Shown one piece after another: positions 31,121 to 38,629 of a DNA stretch of 64,000 nucleotides (positions are counted from its first letter, which is position 1; each line of letters opens with the position of its first letter). This DNA comes from Methylophaga sp. GTDB lineage: Bacteria > Pseudomonadota > Gammaproteobacteria > Nitrosococcales > Methylophagaceae. Made by a program: the position numbers and the translations under genes. The stretch is from NCBI GenBank assembly GCA_002696735.1, contig NZSL01000012.1, positions 312,670 through 376,669 on the forward strand, written 5' to 3'. Under the pieces are notes generated by a model. The model had not been told where the DNA came from. It saw nothing but the letters and a program-made list of their open reading frames with translations, and searched no databases.

Positions 31121-33727
31121 ATGAGTGATAAACAAGTAGTTGGTGTCGTGGCAAAAAACTCGATTGCATATATTGAGGCCATTTTTGAAAGCTATGCAAA
31201 TAATCAGACAGTGGTTTTGTTACGCGATGCAAACGACAAGCGAATAGAAATTACTGGTGTATCTAAGGTTATCGAGCCAGAAAATCAAACTGGCTGGTAT
31301 AAAAAACACTATGAGTTCAGAAATGATAATACGCTAGCGCAAATTGCTTTTACCTCTGGTACTGAAGGTGAACCTAAAGGTGTTTTGTTAACTCACGAAG
31401 CCTTGTCAGATGTCACTGAGAGACTGAATGACATTATGGAGGTTGATAGTTCCATAAGAGAATACGTTGGTATCCCTGCAAACTTTTCATTTGGATTGGG
31501 CCGTTTTAGAGCTGTCTCTGCCGCCGGTGGAGAGGCATTTCTGCCTGAGCAAGGTTTTGATCCACTTGAGATACGCGATATGTTGGCGGCAGATGAGATT
31601 AATGCGGTGTCTGCCGTGCCAAGTCTATGGCGAGTTCTTTTAAAAAATAAGCAAATTTTTGGTAAAGAAGCTCAAAAATTAAAATGGATTGAGATCGGTA
31701 GTCAATATATGAGCCGATTAGAAAAAGAAGAATTAAAAGGGTTATTTACCAATGCCAAAATCGCTCAACATTATGGTTTGACTGAGGCATCAAGAAGTAG
31801 TTTTTTGAGGATTGATCAAACTGAAGGCGATCACCTCGAATCAGTTGGTAAAGCGTATGGGAAAACAGAGTTTAAAATTTCAGATATAGGTCGTATTTGT
31901 ATACGCGGTCCCCATGTTGCTACTACCTTATTAAAGAGTGGTGAATATGTTAGTAACGTGGATGATGCTGGATGGTTTCATACTAGTGACTTAGGTCGAT
32001 TGGAATCAGATTTTCTTTATTATCTTGGTCGTGCTGATGATTTGATTAACTGTGGGGGTACAAAATTATCCCCAGATGCTTTAGAGCGTGAGTTACGGCA
32101 AGCTTTAGGTATTAAAGAAGGGATAGCGGTTGCAGCAGTTGATGATGAATTAACTGGGCATGCTGTTCTGGTGGGATTTTTGAAAGATGCTTCGTTAGAT
32201 GAGTCGCTTTTAACAAAAGCTGCACAGGATGTGGTTGCATCATTTGGATTGAATAATCGACGTGCTATTAAGTTGTTTGCAGTTGATACATTTCCTGTCA
32301 CTTCAACGAATAAAGTAAAAAGAAAGGAATTAGCAGCGTTGTACCAAGAGTATCTTGAAACGGTGGAAGCACAACCTTTAAGTCAATCATCTGAAGCAAC
32401 AAAACAGCCTGTCACTGAAGAAGAAAGCAATATTGCTGCTATATGGTGTGATGTACTTAAGCTCGAGAATATAGATGTAAACTCAAGTTTTTATGATCTT
32501 GGAGGCGATTCTCTCTCAGCCATTGGTGCATTGATTGCCATGGAAAGCAAAGGTGTGCCAAGCAACATTTCAAAAGGTATGCTTCAAGGTATGACAATCC
32601 GGGAGATTGCTGCACGACTCGAAACCACCTCATCAGTAGTAGAAGTGCATCAAATAAGATCGCCAGTCATTCGAAACAGTATGACAATCAATATTGTTCG
32701 AGGATTGATGGTCATAATTGTTATTTTTGCGCATTGGCATCAAGGTTTTCTTGAGCGGATCCCAGGTTTTAATGCTGAAGGTTTCACTGCCATGATGGGA
32801 CCAGTTCTTGCTATGGGCACACCGGGTTTCGTGTTGATTTATGGTATAGGTGCTGGTTACTCTCTATTTCCTTTAATGGAACGAGACCCTAAACGTTTGA
32901 AAAATATATTTCTCAAAACCTCTGTTTTTCTATTTTTAGGAATATGTCTTCTGGCCGGAGTACAGTTTTGGAAAAAAATAGCTACCCGAGAGGGCGGGGT
33001 AAATCTTACAGATTTTACGAACTCATTTTTCTCAGTTCTTACTTTTTATTTATTAATCTCTGCCACACTCTTTTTCTGGTTTAAATTATTAAATAAGTCT
33101 AAGAATCCGATTGCTTTAGCACTATTGTTTGCTGTGCTTTCATATTCATTGCATGTGTTTGTAATTGATAAATTCGGGGTGATGGCAACGACAGGATTGG
33201 TAGAGTTCGTCAAACTATTATTCACTGCTAAATATGCATATTTTTTATTACTTTCTGGTGCCCTGATAGGTGTAGCAACAGGAATCTGGCTTAATGGCCT
33301 AGTTCAGCAGAAAAAAAGTTTTGCTCTTTTAAGTATTTCAGGTCCAGCAATTATTATCTGTGCGATTATAATTTGGTTTTATAGTGGAATTGATGATAGA
33401 TGGAATATATGGCCAATTAAGGAAATATATTTTTGGCGGTGGTTACTATACATAGGCGTTATATTTATCCTTTTAGCAATCTTTGAATTTAGTTTGACTA
33501 AATATCAACATATGAACAAATTAAGTCGGTTTTTATTGCAGACTCTGTCAGTAATTGGAATGTTGGCATTTCCTTTATTCGTTCTACATGAAATGGTAAT
33601 GCCAATGAAAGCTATATTAGTGAGCTATAACGTTTCAGAAATAGTGGCTTTGCTTCTGCCTATGACAGTTTTTTTCATTGTGAGTTATTTAATGTTTAGA
33701 AAAATACATGCGGTCAGCTTTCAATAA
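31121..33727 (+). CDS. fusion: AMP-forming adenylation domain + acyl/peptidyl carrier domain + membrane acyltransferase (AT3-like)
   Basis: An 868-aa protein with three parts. Residues 1 to about 425 are an ANL-superfamily adenylation domain with the P-loop TSGTEGEPKG (78-87), AQHYGLTEASRSS, TSDLGRL and a C-terminal lysine in TSTNKVKRKEL. Residues about 435-510 are a carrier domain with the phosphopantetheine site LGGDSLS, Ser464. Residues about 525-868 hold about ten membrane helices beginning MTINIVRGLMVIIVIFAHWHQG, where the R-G and H resemble acyltransferase-3 (OafA-type) proteins. It could activate an acyl or amino acid, load it on its own carrier and transfer it to the EPS across the membrane. 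The adenylation domain is shorter than usual at its N terminus. Confidence 0.8.
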   Translation: MSDKQVVGVVAKNSIAYIEAIFESYANNQTVVLLRDANDKRIEITGVSKVIEPENQTGWYKKHYEFRNDNTLAQIAFTSGTEGEPKGVLLTHEALSDVTERLNDIMEVDSSIREYVGIPANFSFGLGRFRAVSAAGGEAFLPEQGFDPLEIRDMLAADEINAVSAVPSLWRVLLKNKQIFGKEAQKLKWIEIGSQYMSRLEKEELKGLFTNAKIAQHYGLTEASRSSFLRIDQTEGDHLESVGKAYGKTEFKISDIGRICIRGPHVATTLLKSGEYVSNVDDAGWFHTSDLGRLESDFLYYLGRADDLINCGGTKLSPDALERELRQALGIKEGIAVAAVDDELTGHAVLVGFLKDASLDESLLTKAAQDVVASFGLNNRRAIKLFAVDTFPVTSTNKVKRKELAALYQEYLETVEAQPLSQSSEATKQPVTEEESNIAAIWCDVLKLENIDVNSSFYDLGGDSLSAIGALIAMESKGVPSNISKGMLQGMTIREIAARLETTSSVVEVHQIRSPVIRNSMTINIVRGLMVIIVIFAHWHQGFLERIPGFNAEGFTAMMGPVLAMGTPGFVLIYGIGAGYSLFPLMERDPKRLKNIFLKTSVFLFLGICLLAGVQFWKKIATREGGVNLTDFTNSFFSVLTFYLLISATLFFWFKLLNKSKNPIALALLFAVLSYSLHVFVIDKFGVMATTGLVEFVKLLFTAKYAYFLLLSGALIGVATGIWLNGLVQQKKSFALLSISGPAIIICAIIIWFYSGIDDRWNIWPIKEIYFWRWLLYIGVIFILLAIFEFSLTKYQHMNKLSRFLLQTLSVIGMLAFPLFVLHEMVMPMKAILVSYNVSEIVALLLPMTVFFIVSYLMFRKIHAVSFQ

Positions 33728-33743
33728 TTTTTGATGGAATTTT

Positions 33744-34673
33744 ATGAACAATAAATACCTTTTAGTATCACCCTGCCGAAATGAATCAGCTTATATGCGT
33801 ATTACGCTGGATAGTGTGGTGAACCAATCGGTGCAGCCAGATTCGTGGGTTATTGTGGATGATGGATCGACCGATGAAACCCCGAAGATTCTGGCTGAAT
33901 ATGCAGAAAAATATCCATTTATCAAAATCATCACTCGTGAAAACCGTGGGCATCGTAGTGTAGGGCCTGGTGTGATCGAAGCTTTTTATCATGGCTACGA
34001 TCAAGTTGATGTTTCTCAATTTGATTATGTCTGTAAGTTTGATTTGGATCTGGACTTACCCCCTAAATATTTTGAAATTTTAATCGAGCGGATGCAACAG
34101 AATCCTCGGATTGGGACTTGCAGCGGTAAGGCCTATTTTAGAGATAAAAAAACTGGTGAACTGATAAGCGAAAAATGTGGTGATGAAATGTCGGTGGGTA
34201 TGACCAAGTTTTATCGACGCACTTGTTTTGAAGCGATTGGTGGATTTGTACGTCAGGTTATGTGGGATGGCATTGATTGTCATAAATGTAGGCAAATGGG
34301 TTGGATTGCAGTAAGTTGGGATGAACCCGATTTACGCTTTATTCATTTGCGGCCAATGGGTTCAAGCCAGCAAGGTATTGTGACTGGACGCATGCGTCAT
34401 GGATTTGGCCAGTATTTTATGGGAACCGGCCTTACCTACATGACAGCATCATCGATCTTTCGCATGTTACATCCTCCTTATTTCCTTGGCGGTGCTGCCA
34501 TGTGGTGGGGATATGTGAAAAGTATGATGCAAGGTAAGCCTCGATTTGATGATAAAGAACTGGTTCGATTTATTAATAAATATCAATGGCAGTGTTTATT
34601 AAAAGGTAAAACCAAAGCAACTGAAGAGCTAAATGCTCAGCAGGCAAAGGTGTGGGATCAACAATATGCCTGA
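33744..34673 (+). CDS. glycosyltransferase family 2
   Basis: A 309-aa GT2 enzyme: LVSPCRNESAYMRITLDSV, WVIVDDGSTDETPKIL, the metal-binding KFDLDLDLP and a DEPDLRFIHLRPMG segment. Similar proteins, often annotated as family 2 transferases of exosortase-linked EPS loci, lack membrane helices. A GGAATTTT spacer before the ATG is a weak ribosome-binding site. The 3' end overlaps the next gene by 8 bases. Confidence 0.87.
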   Translation: MNNKYLLVSPCRNESAYMRITLDSVVNQSVQPDSWVIVDDGSTDETPKILAEYAEKYPFIKIITRENRGHRSVGPGVIEAFYHGYDQVDVSQFDYVCKFDLDLDLPPKYFEILIERMQQNPRIGTCSGKAYFRDKKTGELISEKCGDEMSVGMTKFYRRTCFEAIGGFVRQVMWDGIDCHKCRQMGWIAVSWDEPDLRFIHLRPMGSSQQGIVTGRMRHGFGQYFMGTGLTYMTASSIFRMLHPPYFLGGAAMWWGYVKSMMQGKPRFDDKELVRFINKYQWQCLLKGKTKATEELNAQQAKVWDQQYA

Positions 34674-35928
34674 TAAGGCCGATTCTTCATTGCGAATAGC
34701 TTATCTGGCACCCGAGATTCCAGCACTATCAGCAACATTTGTTTATAACGAAATATTAGAACTCAATAAACTTGGGGTTGAAGTAAAGCCTTTTTCGGTT
34801 CATCGGCCGGGGCATCTAGCCACTGAATCATCTCTTAGTCAGTTAAGAAATAACGTTTTTCATTTGTACGAGACAGCTAAGTTTCAGGTTTTATTGGATA
34901 ACCTGATTATGTTAGTTACTCGTCCGAGTGGGTATTTTCACGCTGCTGGAAGATTAATAAGTGATGTTTTCAATCAAGGTCTGATTGCCCGTTCTGCCTT
35001 GGGTCTTGGTTATCGTTTTTTTTATGCTGCAACTTTGGCAAAACAGTTAAAACAAGAAAAAATTCAACACTTGCATGTGCATTTTGCTCATATCCCTACG
35101 GATATTGCTATGTATGCTGCGCCGATGGCAGGCATTGGCTTTAGTGTCCAGGCACATGCCAATGATTTATTTGAAAGAGGCTGGTTACTCAAAAAAAAGG
35201 TAGCTCGCTCTGCATTTTTTGCCACCATCTCAGAATTTAATCAACGATTTCTTGAGAATTTAGACGCCGATTTTAAAAAAATTAAAATTATTCGATGTGG
35301 TGTTGACCAGGGATGGCAGCCTCCTGCTAAACCCACCCAAAAGAATGAGATATTCACTATTGGTACAGTCGGCCGATTGGTTGAAAAAAAAGGAATAGAC
35401 ACGCTTATCGATGCTATTTCCACACTGGTTAAAAGTGATCGAAAAGTATGTCTGAAAATTGCGGGTAATGGTCCGCTGGAATCTGCCTTAAAAAATCAGG
35501 CAGTTTCACTCGGATTAACAGACGAGTCAGTCCAGTTTGTCGGCGCCTTACCCCATGATCAGGTGGCTGAGTTTATAAGCGGTTTGGATGTGTTTGTGTT
35601 GCCGTGTAAAAAAGACAGTAACGGTGATATGGACGGTATCCCCGTGGTGTTAATGGAAGCCATGCTTTGCCAGATACCGGTAATTTCAACTGAGCTTTCA
35701 GGTATTCCAGAATTAGTGGTAAATAATATTTCCGGTCTAACGATATCTCCTGATAATGATATTGAATTAACTAGGGTGATAAGCCAACTTATGGATTCAC
35801 CTGATACCAGATTACGTTTGATTTCAGGAGGCAAGCAACGAGTTGAGGATGAGTTCTTGTTAAATAAAAATGTGGCAAAGCTTATAAAGTTAATTCAGAC
35901 CTCAATAAATAGCAGAATAAAAAAATGA
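34666..35928 (+). CDS. glycosyltransferase family 4 (colanic-acid WcaL-like)
   Basis: A 420-aa GT-B enzyme. The N-terminal domain has YLAPEIPALSATFVYNEILEL and HVHFAHIPTDIAMYAA. The C-terminal domain has IGTVGRLVEKKGIDTLIDAI, LKIAGNGPLES and the DMDGIPVVLMEAMLCQIPV donor-site pattern with ELSGIPELV. This layout is typical of WcaL-like and exosortase-locus GT4 proteins. The frame is open from 34633, but ATG at 34666, overlapping the previous stop, begins the conserved protein. Cytoplasmic; sugar unknown. Confidence 0.88.
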   Translation: MPDKADSSLRIAYLAPEIPALSATFVYNEILELNKLGVEVKPFSVHRPGHLATESSLSQLRNNVFHLYETAKFQVLLDNLIMLVTRPSGYFHAAGRLISDVFNQGLIARSALGLGYRFFYAATLAKQLKQEKIQHLHVHFAHIPTDIAMYAAPMAGIGFSVQAHANDLFERGWLLKKKVARSAFFATISEFNQRFLENLDADFKKIKIIRCGVDQGWQPPAKPTQKNEIFTIGTVGRLVEKKGIDTLIDAISTLVKSDRKVCLKIAGNGPLESALKNQAVSLGLTDESVQFVGALPHDQVAEFISGLDVFVLPCKKDSNGDMDGIPVVLMEAMLCQIPVISTELSGIPELVVNNISGLTISPDNDIELTRVISQLMDSPDTRLRLISGGKQRVEDEFLLNKNVAKLIKLIQTSINSRIKK

Positions 35929-37064
35929 AATTAACAGCTTCAACACCTCCGTTGAGTTTTGTTAGGAATCAGTATTGTTTATTGGGGCTGCCTTTTGATG
36001 CCGTATCACTTAAAGATGCTGCAGCGATTATCTCAGAATCTATTGAACAACAGACTCCCTGTTTTGTCTCTACGCCTAATCTTAATTTCACCGTCATGGC
36101 ACAGGATGATCCTGAATTTTATAACTCGGTGATTGAAAGTGATCTGGTTGTTGCAGATGGCATGCCTCTTATTTGGGTCGCTAAGCTACTTAACCTACCA
36201 ATTGAAGAACGAGTTGCCGGATCAGATCTGTTTGCTTATTTATCAGATCAACCAAGAGAGCGAAAAATTCGGGTTTTTTTCTTTGGTGGTGAAAGCGGCA
36301 TTGCTGAAAAAGCGCATCATGAATTGAATAAAATCAGTCCAGGTATGGATAGTTGTGGATTCTATGATCCGGGGTTTGTTTCGATTGAAGCCATGAGTAA
36401 AGAGAGCATTATTGAGCATATCAATGCTTGTGCGCCTGATTTTATTGTTGTTGCGCTAGGCGCGAAAAAAGGACAGCGCTGGATTATGCAAAATCGAGAC
36501 AGCTTAAATGCCCCAGTTATTAGTCATTTGGGAGCTGTGATTAATTTTGTTGCAGGTAGTGTTCAACGTGCCCCTGAAAAATGGCAACGTTTTGGTATTG
36601 AATGGTTATGGCGAATTAAACAGGAACCGAAGCTATATAAACGCTACTTTGGTGATGGTTTGCGATTCATACAGATGTTGCTGACACAAACATTGCCTCT
36701 ATCTATATATAAAAAGAAGCTTGAACGAAACATAGACCCTAGCAACTCAGAAGTCTTAGCTGATACATTACCGCATCATGAAGATTTCATAGTAAGCCTA
36801 AAAGGGAATATCTCTGCTGAACAGTTACCCGAATTAGACTCGGCTTTTAAAACCGCCTTGGAAAAAAATAAAAATATTATTATTGATGGGGAAGATATTC
36901 AAAACGTATCAATGGATGTCCTCGCCAGGATAATGATCTATCAAGGCAAACTGAGAAATTGCAATAAACAAATGTTCTTAAAAGATTTTCCTGACAAGAT
37001 TGTTACACTGCTACGCTTGTCTGGCGTTTTACCCAGATTCAGGCTAATCTGGACAAATAAATAA
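35925..37064 (+). CDS. WecG/TagA/CpsF-family (GT26) glycosyltransferase fused to a STAS-like domain
   Basis: A 379-aa protein. Residues about 15-245 are a GT26 transferase (VSTPNLNFTVMAQDDPEF, DGMPLIWVAKLL, RVAGSDLF, FFFGGESGIAEKA, VVALGAKKGQRWI and the basic RFGIEWLWRIKQEPKLYKRY). Members transfer ManNAc-type or glucose residues to lipid-linked acceptors. Residues about 285-379 look like a STAS domain (FIVSLKGNISAEQLPELDSAF, IIIDGEDIQNVSMDVLARI, LLRLSGVLPRF), the fold of anti-anti-sigma factors. The fusion is unusual and suggests regulation by binding a partner. It overlaps the previous gene by 4 bases (ATGA). Confidence 0.82.
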   Translation: MKLTASTPPLSFVRNQYCLLGLPFDAVSLKDAAAIISESIEQQTPCFVSTPNLNFTVMAQDDPEFYNSVIESDLVVADGMPLIWVAKLLNLPIEERVAGSDLFAYLSDQPRERKIRVFFFGGESGIAEKAHHELNKISPGMDSCGFYDPGFVSIEAMSKESIIEHINACAPDFIVVALGAKKGQRWIMQNRDSLNAPVISHLGAVINFVAGSVQRAPEKWQRFGIEWLWRIKQEPKLYKRYFGDGLRFIQMLLTQTLPLSIYKKKLERNIDPSNSEVLADTLPHHEDFIVSLKGNISAEQLPELDSAFKTALEKNKNIIIDGEDIQNVSMDVLARIMIYQGKLRNCNKQMFLKDFPDKIVTLLRLSGVLPRFRLIWTNK

Positions 37065-37086
37065 AAATAGGGAAGAGGGGTAGACT

Positions 37087-38613
37087 TTGTTTAATATAAA
37101 GACGACAGGGATGTTTATCCTTGCACTCACAATAGCCATAATAGCCTATTGGGCGGGGCTTGCTGAAGCTGTTTCAAGATGGAGCAACCAGGAAGAATAC
37201 AGCCATGGTTTTTTAATCCCATTAGTTACTCTCTTTATTCTATGGGAAAAACGTAATTTAATTAATGCTGCAAAAGGGCCCCCTCTGTGGTCTGGGGTGT
37301 TCGTGATACTGGTTGCCATAATTATTTTTATTGTGGGCGAAATCAGCGCGCTGTTTTTACTTATTCAATATTCCTTTGTAATGGTTCTGCTTGGGCTTTC
37401 GATGGTAACCGTCGGCAAAGCAACTAAATATACCTTTGCTCCAATACTGTTACTTTTATTTGCGATTCCCTTACCCTACGTTATAGAAGTCGTTCTTACT
37501 GCCAAGCTTCAGTTATTTTCCTCGTGGTTAGGTGTTCAGGTCATTCGATTATTCCAGATTCCGGTATTCCTGGAAGGCAATATTATTGACCTGGGTGTTT
37601 ATCAACTTCAGGTAGTTGAGGCCTGCAGTGGTCTGCGTTATCTCTTTCCATTAATGAGTTTGGGATTTATTGCTGCGTATTTTTATCAAGCGGCTTTCTG
37701 GAAGCGTGCCACCGTTTTTCTGATGACAATTCCAATTACCATTTTGATGAACAGTTTCCGGATCGGTGCTATTGGCGTCATGGTCGATAATTGGGGCATC
37801 TCAATGGCAGAAGGCTTTCTGCATGATTTTGAGGGCTGGATTATCTTTATGGCCTGCGCGGCTTTGCTTTTCTTACTGGTGGTGTTGCTGGAGAAAATTG
37901 CACCTAGTCGCAAAACACTGTCACAGCTTTTTGGTGTAGTGGATCATGCACCTGCGAATAAAATGTTCAGTGGGGATTCGCTTGGGTATTCCTACAAACC
38001 ATTTATAGTCGTTCTGCTGATTTTAATTACAGCTCTGTTTGCTACCAAATTTTTCGATAACCGTGTTGAAGCAGTTCCTGAGCATCAGGAATTTATTAGT
38101 TTCCCATTACAGTTTAACGATTGGATCGGACAGCACGAAAAGTTAGATGAACGTGTGGTTGATAAGCTGGGGATGACAGATTATCTGTTTGTTAATTTCA
38201 CGGGAATGGACAGTACTATTGTTAACCTTTATGTGGCTTACTATGAATCACAACGTAAAGGTCAGTCACCCCATTCGCCGCGAGTATGTATCCCGGGTGG
38301 TGGTTGGGAGATTGCAGATTTTCGCCGAACCGAAGTCATGGGTGAGCCAATTAACCGCGTTATTATCAAAAATGGTGATCAGGAACAGTTGGTTTATTAC
38401 TGGTTCCAGGGGCGCGGCAGACAGATTGCTAATGAATATTTGAATAAGTGGTTTTTATTCAAAGATGCTTTAATGGAAAACAGAACAGATGGCGCACTGG
38501 TTCGCTATGTCACGCCTGTGCTTCCAGGTGAGAGTCATCAGGATGCTGATGCCAGAATCCAGTCGCTTATGAAGAATACTTCACCGGAAATTAAACGTTA
38601 TCTTGCAGAATAA
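37087..38613 (+). CDS. xrtD: exosortase XrtD-like, VPLPA-CTERM-specific, with EpsI domain
   Basis: A 508-aa membrane transpeptidase/protease that should recognise the VPxPA tails encoded at 5132-9098. The first 270 residues carry eight or so helices with the exosortase catalytic triad: C180 in VVEACSGLRYLFP, R225 in NSFRIGAIG and H246 in FLHDFEGW. The C-terminal 200 residues are an EpsI domain (LQFNDWIGQHEKLDERVV, LYVAYYESQRKGQSPHSPR). This exosortase-EpsI fusion and the VPxPA targets match XrtD (TIGR04152). The start is TTG at 37087 with GAGGGG upstream; ATG at 37111 is possible but would clip the first helix. Confidence 0.88.
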   Translation: MFNIKTTGMFILALTIAIIAYWAGLAEAVSRWSNQEEYSHGFLIPLVTLFILWEKRNLINAAKGPPLWSGVFVILVAIIIFIVGEISALFLLIQYSFVMVLLGLSMVTVGKATKYTFAPILLLLFAIPLPYVIEVVLTAKLQLFSSWLGVQVIRLFQIPVFLEGNIIDLGVYQLQVVEACSGLRYLFPLMSLGFIAAYFYQAAFWKRATVFLMTIPITILMNSFRIGAIGVMVDNWGISMAEGFLHDFEGWIIFMACAALLFLLVVLLEKIAPSRKTLSQLFGVVDHAPANKMFSGDSLGYSYKPFIVVLLILITALFATKFFDNRVEAVPEHQEFISFPLQFNDWIGQHEKLDERVVDKLGMTDYLFVNFTGMDSTIVNLYVAYYESQRKGQSPHSPRVCIPGGGWEIADFRRTEVMGEPINRVIIKNGDQEQLVYYWFQGRGRQIANEYLNKWFLFKDALMENRTDGALVRYVTPVLPGESHQDADARIQSLMKNTSPEIKRYLAE

Positions 38614-38629
38614 GTTTAGGAATATGGCT

